Of a stretch of DNA of 64,000 nucleotides, positions 16,049 to 27,305 are shown in pieces. The notes below the pieces were generated by a model, which ran no database searches, was not told the DNA's origin, and saw only the letters and a list, made by a program, of their open reading frames with translations. The position numbers were made by a program, and so were the translations under genes. This DNA comes from Bombilactobacillus folatiphilus (GTDB lineage: Bacteria > Bacillota > Bacilli > Lactobacillales > Lactobacillaceae). How positions within the stretch are numbered: position 1 is the first letter of the stretch; each line of letters begins with the position of its first letter. The DNA is taken from positions 62,001 to 126,000 of the forward strand of contig NZ_CP093366.1 in the NCBI RefSeq assembly GCF_023380265.1, in the 5' to 3' direction.

Positions 16049-17680
16049 GATTTTACGGTTAATTTGATAACCTTGATTGAGAAAGCGTGACTGCCAGTAA
16101 CTGTGCGTGCCCCAATAATAGAAGCCACCTGAACACAAGATAATGATGAGAAAATCATAGGGATAGTGGAGCCAATTTTGACCATTAAATTGCCGACTAC
16201 CAATAAAGGACATGATCGCCATAAAAATCAAATAACAAATCAGCCACGCGGCTCCTTGCAGTTCTTGCTTGGTCGTTTGCCAGCCGGCTTTGGCTTCATA
16301 ATAAAAATAAATGGGTAAACCCAAGGTAATAATAAAAATAACTTGAATCGTAGTTGGCCACATGCCCCAATAAATTGCTAAAGACGTGAGAATAAAGGCT
16401 AACGGAGCCATTAATTTCAGATGCTTCAGGACAATTGGTCGTTTAAAGTGTGGTGCTAATTTACGTAAAGCAACAACAGTGGTCGGACCCGTCAGATAAG
16501 CAATTAAAGTGGACGTACAAATTACGGTCGCCAGTGATGCCCATGATCGAAACAAGCCCACCATGACCATGCTTAACAAGGCATCGATCACCATGGCGGT
16601 CCTGGGCGTATGGTATTTTTGATTCAACTTGCCCAAAAATTTGGGTAAATGTTCATTATCTACCATGGCGGCCAAGGCTCTGGATGTCGAAGCAGTGAAG
16701 GAGACACCGGTGCCAAATGGCGATACAAACGCATCTAAGTATAAGAGGATTGCGAGCCAATAAATATTTAATAAAATAGCCAAATCGGCAAAGGGAGAAT
16801 TAAAGTTGATCCCTTGCCATCCATGACACAACATGTGTGGCGTCATGGATGTAATAAAAGTGCTTTGTAACAAAATATAAATGACGGCACTAATACTTAG
16901 CGAAATTGTGATAGCGCGACCAATATTTTTTTGCGGATTACGCACTTCGTTGCCCATGTTAATTACGGTTTGGAAAGCATCGAATGAAAAAATGATTCCG
17001 GACACGGACGTTGCTGCAAAAATCGGCGCACTACCGTAAGGCATGAAGGAATGCCAAGTGTGCCCATAATTGGCCGGATGAAAGCTACTGATTGTCAATA
17101 AAATCACCGTTAACAAAGGAATCGCAATTTTAAAGAGCGAAATAGCACTCGTAAAATGGGTCAGTAAGGCGACCGACCAATAGTTCAACAATGTAAAGAT
17201 AATAATAAAAATGAAGACCATAATCAAACCGCGATTAGTTACCGTGTTATTGTGCATGAATTGATTCGTAAAATGCGCCCATTTGAATGGCCAAGCGCTC
17301 ATATATTGTACGGCCGCGACCGCTTCAATCGGCAATAGGGTAATCAACGAAATCCAATTGGCCCACGCGGCAATGAAGCCTAAGAGCGAACCATGACTGT
17401 ATTGGGCAAATTTGCTCATACCACCGGATTCCGGAAACATAGTGCCTAATTCAATATAGTTGTAAGCGATGGCGCCGATAATAATGGCACCCAAAATCCA
17501 AGAGATGATGGCTGCAGGTCCTGCGACGGCAGATGCTTCCCAAGCGCCAAATAACCAGCCGGAACCAATTAAAGATCCCAAGGCTAACATGACCAAATGA
17601 AATAAATTGATTTTGGTAGATGAGGAACTTGTTCGCTGAATTCTTTGATACATTGATGAATGATTTTTAATTTTCTTCAT
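16028..17680 (-). CDS. APC superfamily amino acid permease
   Basis: 550 aa, about 14 membrane helices. The first helix has the APC unwound-loop signature LGSLIGSGWLFGAW, followed by ELGTMFPESGGMSKFAQY in helix 2-3. It imports or exchanges an amino acid or amine; the substrate cannot be told from sequence. The N-terminus is 20 residues rich in Ser and basic residues. No strong ribosome site precedes the ATG, and Met10 is an alternative start. The 3' end runs into a hairpin shared with sbcC. Confidence 0.85.
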   Translation of the reverse strand: MKKIKNHSSMYQRIQRTSSSSTKINLFHLVMLALGSLIGSGWLFGAWEASAVAGPAAIISWILGAIIIGAIAYNYIELGTMFPESGGMSKFAQYSHGSLLGFIAAWANWISLITLLPIEAVAAVQYMSAWPFKWAHFTNQFMHNNTVTNRGLIMVFIFIIIFTLLNYWSVALLTHFTSAISLFKIAIPLLTVILLTISSFHPANYGHTWHSFMPYGSAPIFAATSVSGIIFSFDAFQTVINMGNEVRNPQKNIGRAITISLSISAVIYILLQSTFITSMTPHMLCHGWQGINFNSPFADLAILLNIYWLAILLYLDAFVSPFGTGVSFTASTSRALAAMVDNEHLPKFLGKLNQKYHTPRTAMVIDALLSMVMVGLFRSWASLATVICTSTLIAYLTGPTTVVALRKLAPHFKRPIVLKHLKLMAPLAFILTSLAIYWGMWPTTIQVIFIITLGLPIYFYYEAKAGWQTTKQELQGAAWLICYLIFMAIMSFIGSRQFNGQNWLHYPYDFLIIILCSGGFYYWGTHSYWQSRFLNQGYQINRKIKKETLF

Positions 17681-17693
17681 AGGGTTAGTGTAA

Positions 17694-19313
<1,620 letters not shown>

Positions 19314-19328
19314 AAAGGGGAGAGGAAA

Positions 19329-20627
19329 ATGGCACAGGAAAAGTCAAAAAATAGTTTTTTGACCACTAAATTAATTCCGTTTTTCCAAAAGATTTCAGCT
19401 GAACGACATATGGTTGCCTTGCGTGATGGGATGGCTGCCGCGATTCCCATGATCATCATCGGCTCCATGTTTATGATTATTGCGCAATTTCCTGTTAAAG
19501 GTTATTTAGCCTTCATGGCTCAGACCTTTGGTCCGCATTGGGCGGATATCTTGCAGTACATTACCAATGCGTCATTTCATATTATGGGCTTGGTTGCCGT
19601 TGCTGGTATTTCATATAATTTGGCGAAAAGTTATAAAGTCGATTCTTTTTCAGCGATGATTGTCGCCGTTGGAGCCTTTATCTTAACGATTCCGTTAAAA
19701 ACCGATAAAGCCGGTAATATGTGGGTCCCATTGAAGGAATTGGATTCGTCTGGTTTATTCATTGCGATCTTGGTAGGATTATTCATTACTGATTTTTATG
19801 TCTGGATTGTCCACAAGAATTGGACCATTAAAATGCCCGCTAGTGTTCCACCCGCAATTATTAATTCATTCGCGTCTTTAATTCCCGGCGCATTGTCATT
19901 ATTTTTGGTTTGGTTAATTCGTTTAGGTGTAGAAGCCACGCCAATGCATAGTATTCCTAATGTAATTACTTTCTTCTTACAAGATCCATTGAGTAAGTTG
20001 AGTAATACTTTACCCGGCGCGTTAGTTGCTGAAGGTTTAGTCTGTGTTTTGTGGATCTTTGGGATTCATGGTTCCAATACAGTGGCGGGGGTCATGCAGC
20101 CGATTTGGTTAAGTGCCATGGCGCAAAATGCGGCTGCCTTGAAAGCTGGTCACGCTTTACCAAATATTGTAACGCAGCAGTTCTTTGATAACTTTGTGCA
20201 TATGGGCGGTTCTGGTGCAACTTTGGGATTGGCCTTGATGATTGCCTTTCTGTCCAAGAGCAAAGAGTATAAAACTTTGGGTGAATTAGTCATTGGTCCA
20301 GCAATTTTTAATGTCAATGAACCAATTATTTTTGGTTTGCCCATTGTGATGAATTATAAAATGGTCATTCCGTTTATTGCTGCACCTTTGACGAATGTGA
20401 CGACGACTTATCTAGCTATGAAATGGGGTTGGGTCGCCAAAACCATGGGCGTGGCTGTTCCGTGGACGACACCACCAATTATGTCGGGTATTTTAGCAAC
20501 GGGTCATATTTCTGGTGGAGTTATGCAGATTATCAATATTATTTTGGATACTTTGATTTACTACTTCTTCTTTAAGAGTATGGATAATGAAAAGGTCAAA
20601 GCCGAACAAGCTTTGGCAACTGAATAA
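19329..20627 (+). CDS. celB: PTS lactose/cellobiose-type IIC component
   Basis: 432 aa, about ten membrane helices. Cellobiose-type IIC with GMAAAIPMIIIGSMFMII in helix 1, the substrate-site signatures WIFGIHGSNTVAGVMQP and GPAIFNVNEPIIFGLPIV, and PWTTPPIMSG. It carries the sugar across the membrane while IIB phosphorylates it. It is the only lactose/cellobiose-type IIC in the window and may therefore also serve the IIB-IIA pair at 35.2 kb. AGGGGAGAGG precedes the ATG. Confidence 0.93.
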   Translation: MAQEKSKNSFLTTKLIPFFQKISAERHMVALRDGMAAAIPMIIIGSMFMIIAQFPVKGYLAFMAQTFGPHWADILQYITNASFHIMGLVAVAGISYNLAKSYKVDSFSAMIVAVGAFILTIPLKTDKAGNMWVPLKELDSSGLFIAILVGLFITDFYVWIVHKNWTIKMPASVPPAIINSFASLIPGALSLFLVWLIRLGVEATPMHSIPNVITFFLQDPLSKLSNTLPGALVAEGLVCVLWIFGIHGSNTVAGVMQPIWLSAMAQNAAALKAGHALPNIVTQQFFDNFVHMGGSGATLGLALMIAFLSKSKEYKTLGELVIGPAIFNVNEPIIFGLPIVMNYKMVIPFIAAPLTNVTTTYLAMKWGWVAKTMGVAVPWTTPPIMSGILATGHISGGVMQIINIILDTLIYYFFFKSMDNEKVKAEQALATE

Positions 20628-20638
20628 GGAGTTCCATT

Positions 20639-20947
20639 ATGAGTGAAAAAACCATTATGTTGGTGTGTGCCGCAGGCATGTCGACCAGTTTATTAGTCAG
20701 CAAAATGCAAAAAGCCGCCGAAGAAAAGGGCATTGAGGCCAAAATTTTTGCGACAGCGGCCGCAGATGCTGATGCTAAAATTGAGACTGAGCAACCTGAT
20801 GTTTTAATGTTAGGACCGCAAGTTAGTTATATGTTGGATGATTTCAAAGGTCGGGTTAATATTCCGGTGGAAGTCATCAATATGCAAGATTACGGCATGA
20901 TGAACGGTCCCAAAGTGTTAGATGAAGCTTTGAGTTTGCTCAATTAA
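20639..20947 (+). CDS. PTS lactose/cellobiose-type IIB component (copy 1)
   Basis: 102 aa. Small cytosolic phosphocarrier with the phosphocysteine Cys10 in MLVCAAGMSTS. It passes phosphate from IIA to the sugar in IIC. It is 11 bases behind the IIC gene, with no IIA gene in this operon. The protein is identical to the IIB at 35178-35486 in 100 of 102 residues, differing only in the last two. The DNA is identical over the first 120 or so bases and then carries scattered silent changes, which points to recent gene conversion. Confidence 0.93.
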   Translation: MSEKTIMLVCAAGMSTSLLVSKMQKAAEEKGIEAKIFATAAADADAKIETEQPDVLMLGPQVSYMLDDFKGRVNIPVEVINMQDYGMMNGPKVLDEALSLLN

Positions 20948-20960
20948 AAGATATATAAAA

Positions 20961-21013
20961 TAAACAAGCGATTCTGTCAGGAGATTTTTCCTAAAGAATC
21001 GCTTGTTTTATTG
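20961..21013 (+). terminator. Rho-independent terminator after the beta-glucoside operon
   Basis: AAACAAGCGATTCT pairs with AGAATCGCTTGTTT and is followed by TATT. TATAAT (21014-21019) behind it may be the -10 of the regulator gene. Confidence 0.8.
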
Positions 21014-21042
21014 TATAATCAGAACGTTGAGGTGATAAAAGA

Positions 21043-21747
21043 GTGCCGATTAATGATTTAACTAAAATGCAACAAAAAATTTATCAGTATATTTTGGACC
21101 ATAAAGAAACCGTAAAGGATTTTAGTTTGCGGCATTTGGCCGAAGAATTAGATGTCGCACCAGCTTCAGTTTTACGCACGATTAATCGCTTGGGATATCA
21201 ACATTATTATGAATTTTGCCAGCAATTAAACCAAGAAGTTGCTGAAGATCGTTTAGACGATGTGACTTATCAAGCTCAAAGTTATTTTGCTCAGGCGCCG
21301 GAATATGAGACACAAATGCAACAGTTTTTGAATTTGGTGTTTGCGGATACAATTTTTATTTTTTTTGGTGTGGGAACTTCAGGCGATTTGGCCAGTTATG
21401 GTGCTCGCCAATTTGTTAATCACGGTCGGGAGGCTTTTGTGATTTCAGATCCATTTTATCCGGTGCAGTTGGGGAAGAATTCATTAAAAAACCATTTACT
21501 GATTGTTCTATCTGCCAGTGGTGAGACCGCCCAAACTTTGGATCAAGTGGTTAATTTTTATGATCATAATGCCAAAATCGTCAGCATCACAAATAATCCG
21601 ACTAATTCGTTGGCGGAATTGTCGGATTTGAATTTTTCGTATGAAATTCCGGAGCGCATCGTGGGTCAAGGCGTCAATTTAACAAGCCAGGTACCGGTCG
21701 TTTATTTGCTTGAGCGGTTAGCGCAAGTTGTGCATCAATGTCAGTAA
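21043..21747 (+). CDS. MurR/RpiR family transcriptional regulator
   Basis: 234 aa from a GTG start placed eight bases after GAGGTG. N-terminal HTH_6 domain (about 1-75: SLRHLAEELDVAPASVLRTINRLGY) and a C-terminal SIS sugar-phosphate isomerase fold (about 95-225) with the Ser-rich loops FGVGTSGDLA and VLSASGETAQT. RpiR proteins sense sugar phosphates. Its position right after the GH1-IIC-IIB operon, separated by a terminator, makes it the likely specific regulator of that operon. Confidence 0.88.
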   Translation: MPINDLTKMQQKIYQYILDHKETVKDFSLRHLAEELDVAPASVLRTINRLGYQHYYEFCQQLNQEVAEDRLDDVTYQAQSYFAQAPEYETQMQQFLNLVFADTIFIFFGVGTSGDLASYGARQFVNHGREAFVISDPFYPVQLGKNSLKNHLLIVLSASGETAQTLDQVVNFYDHNAKIVSITNNPTNSLAELSDLNFSYEIPERIVGQGVNLTSQVPVVYLLERLAQVVHQCQ

Positions 21748-21753
21748 TAGATT

Positions 21754-22839
21754 TTATTGGTCGTCAGTGTTGGACTGGCGGCTTGATTTTTTTATGGGAA
21801 TGACGATTTGTTCGGGAGCGACCATCTGTTGTTCAAAATCATCCAAGAGTTGACGGGCTTCGTCGGTGCTATTACTATCCATTAGGGCCACACGGAGGTC
21901 AGAAGCATTATCAAAATGCCGCACGTAAATTTTGAAAAAGCGGCGTAATTTGCGAAAATTCAGCGGACCGTGTTCGGCATTAAATTGATCATGCAGATCT
22001 AATTGCATACGTAACAGATGTAAATTTTCAGCTAAAGTGTGTTCTTTGGGGGTGTCTTCAAAGGCAAAGGGGTTTTCAAAAATGCCACGTCCAATCATAA
22101 TGCCATCGACACCGGGATGTTGGCGTACTAACGCTAAGCCCGCTGCGCGATCCTTGATATCACCATTGATTTGCAGCAGAGTGTTGGGCGCATATTGATC
22201 ACGGAGCGCCACCAATTCGTCAATTAGTTCATAATGAGCGGGAACTTTGGACATTTCCTTGCGTGAACGGACATGCACGGTTAATAGGGGAATATCTTGT
22301 TTTAGTAAAAAGGGAATCCAAGTTTTGTAGGTGTCAAGTTCATTAAAACCCAATCTAGTTTTGACTGAAACGGGTAAGCCCGCCGTTTTCGCGCCCGCAA
22401 TGACAGCTGCCGCATCATCCAAATGGCGGATCAAATCAGAACCGCCACCATTTTTAATAATCGTCGCGGAAGGACAACCCATATTAAGATCAATTGCTTG
22501 GTAACCATGAGCTTTCAAATCTTGACTGGCTGTCTCAAAATCAATTTGCCGATTACCCCAAATTTGTGCGATGGGCATTTGTTCACCAGGCGCGACATTC
22601 AAACGAACTTGCGCGGTGAATTTGGCCTTAGGATGTGTGATACTGCGGGCATTGGTGAATTCTGTAAAATAAACATCGGGTCCACCGGCTTGTGCCACGA
22701 CACGCCGGAAAACAGAATCGGTGACGCCTTCCATCGGTGCCATAGAAAAAAAGGGAATTTGAGTTAAGCCCGCGACTGCAGGATGTTGTTGGGCACGCTC
22801 GACAACGTTTTGCCAGTAGGCAGATTTAATTTGAACCAT
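21754..22839 (-). CDS. tRNA-dihydrouridine synthase
   Basis: 361 aa. FMN-dependent TIM-barrel enzyme that reduces specific uridines in the tRNA D-arm or loop. Conserved features are SMAPMEGVTDSVFRRV at the N-terminus, the FEGP-equivalent AQIWGN, catalytic Cys in DLNMGCPSATI, VKTRLGF, LTVHVRSR, INGDIKD and MIGRGIFENPFAF. It is a somewhat diverged Dus (VHVRSR in place of the common VHGRT); the exact tRNA position is not assignable. Convergent with the RpiR gene with only six bases between stops. Confidence 0.9.
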   Translation of the reverse strand: MVQIKSAYWQNVVERAQQHPAVAGLTQIPFFSMAPMEGVTDSVFRRVVAQAGGPDVYFTEFTNARSITHPKAKFTAQVRLNVAPGEQMPIAQIWGNRQIDFETASQDLKAHGYQAIDLNMGCPSATIIKNGGGSDLIRHLDDAAAVIAGAKTAGLPVSVKTRLGFNELDTYKTWIPFLLKQDIPLLTVHVRSRKEMSKVPAHYELIDELVALRDQYAPNTLLQINGDIKDRAAGLALVRQHPGVDGIMIGRGIFENPFAFEDTPKEHTLAENLHLLRMQLDLHDQFNAEHGPLNFRKLRRFFKIYVRHFDNASDLRVALMDSNSTDEARQLLDDFEQQMVAPEQIVIPIKKSSRQSNTDDQ

Positions 22840-22930
22840 GAATGACTTTCCTCACTGATCTATAATGCGAAACTCTATCTATCTTAGCGATATTTAGGCG
22901 AGCTTTCAAGCTAGGACTTGGGAATGTAAT

Positions 22931-22964
22931 AAAAAACTTCAGAAGAATCAACCCCTGAAGTTTT
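22931..22964 (-). terminator. Rho-independent terminator after the opuC operon
   Basis: On the minus strand AAAACTTCAG pairs with CTGAAGTTTT, ending in TTTTTT. It sits just past the last opu gene. Confidence 0.8.
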
Positions 22965-22967
22965 CAT

Positions 22968-23627
22968 TTAATCATCTAAGCCCGCCGGTTTGAGCCATTT
23001 TTCTAATAAATTCAATAATGAATCCGAAATGATGGACATCAAGGCTGTTGGTAATGCGCCGGCCAAAATTAAAGCACCGCCATTGGTGGCATTGGTGCCG
23101 CGGATAATAATATCACCTAAACCACCAGCGCCAACGAAGGCTCCGATAGCCGTAATTCCGATTGCTAAAACTAATGCGTTCCGAATGCCTGCCATGATAA
23201 TGGATAATGACAGGGGCAGACGAACCATGTATAAAATTTGAAAATTCGTCATCCCCATGCCCTTACCAGAATCAATAATATTTTCGTCAACATTGCGCAT
23301 ACCCGTATAAGTGTTTTTGATAATCGGCAGCAGCGAGTATAAGAAGACAGTCACAATCACGGTATTAACACCTAGCCCCATCACAATCATGATGATGGAT
23401 AAAAGCGCTAGTGAGGGAATCGTTTGAATGACGTTGGCAATACTGATGACAAAATTGCCTAATTTATGATTGCGAGCGATGAAAATCCCGATCGGAATCC
23501 CAACAATGGCCGCGAATAAGACGCCATAGATCGAAATCAGAAAGTGGCGCATAAATTGCTGGAGGATGTACATCCCGTTGTGACTGTAATAATAAAGCAA
23601 TTGTTGCCAAATATTTAAATGAGACAT
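22968..23627 (-). CDS. opuCD: Glycine betaine/carnitine/choline ABC transporter permease OpuCD
   Basis: 219 aa, about six membrane helices. BPD-type permease with the conserved GIPIGIFIARN, IQTIPSLALLSIIM and the EAA-like GMGMTNFQILYMVRLPLSL, followed by IGAFVGAGGLGDIIIRG. Second permease of the osmolyte importer; its ATG directly follows the TAG of the binding-protein gene. It pairs with the permease at 24577-25209 to form the channel. Confidence 0.9.
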   Translation of the reverse strand: MSHLNIWQQLLYYYSHNGMYILQQFMRHFLISIYGVLFAAIVGIPIGIFIARNHKLGNFVISIANVIQTIPSLALLSIIMIVMGLGVNTVIVTVFLYSLLPIIKNTYTGMRNVDENIIDSGKGMGMTNFQILYMVRLPLSLSIIMAGIRNALVLAIGITAIGAFVGAGGLGDIIIRGTNATNGGALILAGALPTALMSIISDSLLNLLEKWLKPAGLDD

Positions 23628-24563
23628 CTACTTATCACCTCGGAAATAATGATTTTCCTGTAAAAATTTTTGCGCGACAACTTGAGGTTCCAGTAACTGA
23701 TCATCAACTTGATAATTTAATTTGCGCATGGTGTGGACATCAATTTTGTTATCCAAACGATGTAAGATAGGTTTTAACTGTGGATCTTTTTTTAATAAAG
23801 AATTATTAACTAACATGGAACATTTGTATGGTGGGAAGAATTTTTTATCATCTTGTAATTGTTTAAGATGGTAGCTATCCACGCGTCCGTCAGTCGAATA
23901 TCCCAAAACCACGTCCATTTTCTTGGAAGCTAACGCGGAGTAGACTAAACCAATCTGCATGGGATAAGCTTTCACAAATTCAAATCCATAATATTTAGTG
24001 AAATCTTTGTAGCCATCACCTTTGCGATTGAGCCAGTTGGCGTCTACTCCGATTGTGGAGCTGTCGGCGATCTTGTTGAGATCAGAAACTTTTTGGAGAT
24101 GGTCTTTTTGAGCCGTTTGTTGCGTCACCATGAAGGCAAATTTGTTTTCAAAACCATAGGTCGGAAATAAAGTTTGGTTATAACGCTTTTTGACAGTTTT
24201 GGCCACCGTTTTAGTCGCTTTATCAGCATTTTTGGTTGGCGGCAAGTTCAAAGTAGTGGTCAATTCGGTACCGCTGTAAGATACTGCTTGAATATCGGCA
24301 TCTCCTCTGATTAAGGCTTGATGCATTAGCGGAGCCGAACCTAAATTGTTGACGATTGATGTTTGGTAATTAGTTTCATGATCAATTAATTCACTAATAA
24401 TGTTAGCGATAATCTGTGATTCGGTAGTGTTCAATGAGGCGATCCGTACGGTGTTGCCACTACCTTGCGCTGACGATAATCCCGGTAAGCTGCAACCACT
24501 AGTAGTCAGTGTGGTTAAGAGTAAGGTCAGAGCTAAAAAACCGCGTAATAATTTTTTCTTCAT
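23628..24563 (-). CDS. opuCC: Osmoprotectant ABC transporter substrate-binding lipoprotein OpuCC
   Basis: 311 aa. Lipoprotein signal ending in the lipobox TTSGC (Cys24), then an OpuAC/ProX-type binding fold: VRIASLNTTESQIIANII, HETNYQTSIVNNLGSAPLMHQAL, ADIQAVSYSGT, YPMQIGLVYSALASKKMDVVLGYSTDGR. It captures glycine betaine, carnitine or choline outside the membrane and delivers it to the permeases. GGGAGG precedes the ATG. Third gene of the four-gene operon. Confidence 0.92.
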   Translation of the reverse strand: MKKKLLRGFLALTLLLTTLTTSGCSLPGLSSAQGSGNTVRIASLNTTESQIIANIISELIDHETNYQTSIVNNLGSAPLMHQALIRGDADIQAVSYSGTELTTTLNLPPTKNADKATKTVAKTVKKRYNQTLFPTYGFENKFAFMVTQQTAQKDHLQKVSDLNKIADSSTIGVDANWLNRKGDGYKDFTKYYGFEFVKAYPMQIGLVYSALASKKMDVVLGYSTDGRVDSYHLKQLQDDKKFFPPYKCSMLVNNSLLKKDPQLKPILHRLDNKIDVHTMRKLNYQVDDQLLEPQVVAQKFLQENHYFRGDK

Positions 24564-24576
24564 ACGACTTCCTCCC

Positions 24577-25209
24577 TTATTTAGTCTTGCTGGAAATTGG
24601 CGTCAGTTTGGCTTCCAATTTTCCTAATAGATAATCAGTCAAAATAGCAAGAATAATGACAGGAATTGTCCCGCCGAAAATCAAATCCGGCTGGAATAAG
24701 TTTAAGCCGTTGAAAATAAAATCGCCTAAACCACCGGCACCAATATAAGAGGCTAAAGTTGACCAAGCAATGACGTAAATGGCAGATAACCGAATACCAG
24801 ACATAATGACAGGCATCGCTAGGGGCACTTCAACTTTGATGATGGACTGCCAATTAGTCATGCCGATCCCCTTAGCGGAATCGATGATATCAGGATTCAC
24901 GCCTTTCATCCCAATATAAGTATTGCGCAAAATTGGCATTAAACTGTAAATAAAGAGCGCAATAATGGCCGGCAGCTGGCCGATCCCAAAGACAGGAATC
25001 ATGAGCGCTAATAAAGCTAATGCAGGAATTGTCTGTAACATACTGGCAATATTCATTACCACATTAGCAGTTTTGGGAAATCGTGATAAGACAACGCCTA
25101 ACGGCACCGCCACGATAATCCCCAAGCCTAAAGCAATTAAGGAAATATAGATTTGTTCCCACGTTTTAACTAAGAGCTCTGAACCGTGCTGGGCTAAAAA
25201 ACTACTCAT
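24577..25209 (-). CDS. opuCB: Glycine betaine/carnitine/choline ABC transporter permease OpuCB
   Basis: 210 aa. First permease of the operon: [27 protein letters not shown], the coupling loop [20 protein letters not shown] and [16 protein letters not shown]. It is closely related to the other permease in this operon. Start is placed at MSSFLAQHG, overlapping the end of the ATPase gene by 8 bases; a further upstream in-frame start at 25257 would overlap by 56 bases and is less likely. Confidence 0.9.
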   Translation of the reverse strand: MSSFLAQHGSELLVKTWEQIYISLIALGLGIIVAVPLGVVLSRFPKTANVVMNIASMLQTIPALALLALMIPVFGIGQLPAIIALFIYSLMPILRNTYIGMKGVNPDIIDSAKGIGMTNWQSIIKVEVPLAMPVIMSGIRLSAIYVIAWSTLASYIGAGGLGDFIFNGLNLFQPDLIFGGTIPVIILAILTDYLLGKLEAKLTPISSKTK

Positions 25210-26404
25210 TTTCGCTGTCAGCTCCCTTATTGCTGGAATTAGTTTTGGTTTCAGCAAGCGGATCGTTATCGCCCCAAATGGTGTTGTAAACTAAGTTAAC
25301 TAAGGCCGAACGAGTGACGATTCCCACTAAAATATGATTATCGTCAACAACTGGCACGTAACTGACACCCCGCTTGAGAATTCGATCAACGGTATCACGC
25401 AAATAAGCATCAGGTTTCACCGTGTAAAGTTGCTTTTCTAGAATGTCACTGACGCCAGATGCTTTATGATATTTTTGTTCCAAACGATCCACACTAATCA
25501 TGCCCTTGAGATGATCGGTATCATCAGTGACTAATAGGGTATCGACGTGGCGTTCTTTCATTAATACCAAGGCTTCCTTTAACGAAGCGCCTAAATTAAT
25601 TTTGACAGGAGTTTTCAGCATGACTTCTTGGACTTGCACGGTATCATGCTTAGCTTCAGCCAGCCGTTCTTCACCAATTAAGTTTTCAACAAATTCGTTC
25701 GCAGGTTTCTGCAAAATATTCGTGGGTGTATCATTTTGAACGACTTGACCATCATGCATGATGACGATATGCGTGGCTAACTTCAAAGCTTCGTCCATAT
25801 CGTGGGTTACGAAGACAAAAGTTTTGCCAGTGTCTTGTTGTAATTTTTGGACTAAATCTTGTAAATTTTCACGGGTAATCGGATCTAAAGCACCAAACGG
25901 TTCGTCCATCAAGATTAAGTCTTGATCCGCCGCCAAAGCCCGCACGACGCCGATTCTTTGTTGTTGACCGCCAGATAGTTCAGATGGATAACGGTCTAAA
26001 TAAGATTCCGGCAATTCAGCTAATTGAATCAATTCTTTAGCACGTTGCTCTAGCTTTTCTTTGGGCCATTTGAGCAATTTGGGTACCAAAATAATGTTAT
26101 CTTTAATTGTCATATGGGGCATTAAGCCGTTGTTTTGAATTACGTAACCGATTTTGCGCCGCAGGTCCACAGCATTAAAACTATTCACATCTTCACCGTT
26201 AATTAACACTTGACCAGAAGTGATGCTATTCATGCGGTTAATCATGCGCATTAAGGTGGTTTTACCAGAGCCGGAGGTTCCGATAAAACAACAAAATTCA
26301 CCTTTTTCAATTTTGATGTTAGCATTGCTAACAGCGGGCGTTTTACCTTTATAAATTTTTGTAACGTTTTTAAACTCGACCATTGGTGTATTATTATCTG
26401 CCAT
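25202..26404 (-). CDS. opuCA: Osmoprotectant ABC transporter ATP-binding protein OpuCA
   Basis: 400 aa. ABC ATPase: Walker [11 protein letters not shown]-loop, signature [15 protein letters not shown], Walker [15 protein letters not shown]-loop [10 protein letters not shown]. The C-terminus carries a tandem CBS domain pair (about 255-370). In OpuA/OpuC transporters the CBS pair senses ionic strength or c-di-AMP and gates uptake. First gene of the operon. AAAGGAG precedes the ATG, and a clear promoter lies at 26496-26468. Confidence 0.93.
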   Translation of the reverse strand: MADNNTPMVEFKNVTKIYKGKTPAVSNANIKIEKGEFCCFIGTSGSGKTTLMRMINRMNSITSGQVLINGEDVNSFNAVDLRRKIGYVIQNNGLMPHMTIKDNIILVPKLLKWPKEKLEQRAKELIQLAELPESYLDRYPSELSGGQQQRIGVVRALAADQDLILMDEPFGALDPITRENLQDLVQKLQQDTGKTFVFVTHDMDEALKLATHIVIMHDGQVVQNDTPTNILQKPANEFVENLIGEERLAEAKHDTVQVQEVMLKTPVKINLGASLKEALVLMKERHVDTLLVTDDTDHLKGMISVDRLEQKYHKASGVSDILEKQLYTVKPDAYLRDTVDRILKRGVSYVPVVDDNHILVGIVTRSALVNLVYNTIWGDNDPLAETKTNSSNKGADSENE

Positions 26405-26467
26405 GCAGAAAAATACTCCTTTCTGAGATTCTAACTAAGAGTCCAAAGTTGGAAGACCTTAATTACT

Positions 26468-26496
26468 ATAATAACGAAGCTTTCCGTTTAAATCAA
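26468..26496 (-). promoter_or_regulatory. Promoter of the opuC operon
   Basis: On the minus strand TTGATT (26496-26491), 17-bp spacer, TATTAT (26473-26468). It overlaps the terminator region of the upstream terC gene. Confidence 0.72.
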
Positions 26497-26519
26497 AAAA
26501 CAGCCTAATTTTTCGGCTG
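26494..26519 (-). terminator. Rho-independent terminator of the TerC gene
   Basis: CAGCC and GGCTG enclose a 9-base loop and are followed by TTTTTT on the minus strand. The gene's stop codon lies in the hairpin. Confidence 0.65.
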
Positions 26520-27242
26520 CTTCTTGCGAATAATATGAACAATAAAGGTGGCAATAAAGGCAATCGCCATCACGATCGTGAACACAGTGTTGGGAATTTC
26601 AATATCAATTGCAGGAATGGTCAAAAATAATTTCACTGCGATAAATAAAATGAGGACATAGGCCATCGGCTCTAATTCGGGAATTTTGTTCATCAGACTC
26701 ATGATCACTTCGGCTACCCCGCGCATTGCAATGATGCCGATGACACTACCAATCAGAATGATGACGGGATTATTAGACACCGCAATTAAGGTGAGGACAG
26801 AGTCTAAAGAAAACATGATATCCGTAAATTCAATTGAGATGATGACTTGCCATAACGGTGATAAACCTTTAATTTTAAACATTTTCACTTTTTTGTGTTG
26901 ACCAGACATTTTTTCCCAGAAAAAGTGAATTGCCATGTACACTAAATACAAAGCACCAAGAATCTTGATCCACCAAAGATCAATCAAATAAGTGCCGATG
27001 CCAATGACTAAAAAGCGGAAAATAAACGCGCCCCAGATACCATAAAAGAGGGCATCTGCTTGTTCTTTTTTGGTCTTTAAAGTGTGAGCTTGGGCCGCTA
27101 AAACGATTGAATTATCCACGGATAATAGACATTCCATAATAATCAATGAAATGATCAACAACCAATCGTTGGGTGAAGAAATCACCTTTTCCCAATTTTG
27201 TAGATCGAAAAAGGGCTTATATAAATTGATAATGAAATTCAC
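26505..27242 (-). CDS. TerC family integral membrane protein
   Basis: 245 aa, about seven membrane helices. TerC family signature ECLLSVDNSIVLAAQ in helix 1 and the mirrored SIEFTDIMFSLDSVLTLIAVS in helix 4; the membrane Asp and Glu residues are the likely metal path. Members such as YkoY and YceF export Mn2+, in part to supply secreted metalloenzymes. Start is a GTG six bases after GAAGGAG; the open frame starting at an upstream TTG is not supported. No yybP-ykoY manganese riboswitch was found upstream. Confidence 0.9.
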   Translation of the reverse strand: MNFIINLYKPFFDLQNWEKVISSPNDWLLIISLIIMECLLSVDNSIVLAAQAHTLKTKKEQADALFYGIWGAFIFRFLVIGIGTYLIDLWWIKILGALYLVYMAIHFFWEKMSGQHKKVKMFKIKGLSPLWQVIISIEFTDIMFSLDSVLTLIAVSNNPVIILIGSVIGIIAMRGVAEVIMSLMNKIPELEPMAYVLILFIAVKLFLTIPAIDIEIPNTVFTIVMAIAFIATFIVHIIRKKQPKN

Positions 27243-27305
27243 GCAGTACTCCTTCTGCTCCAAAATAAATACTATTTAATAGTAAAAAGTGACATTCAGT
27301 CCGTT

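Noticed and set aside
27243-27305. Manganese (yybP-ykoY) riboswitch before the TerC gene
   Set aside because: TerC genes often have one, but this gap is only about 60 bases and shows none of its conserved blocks.
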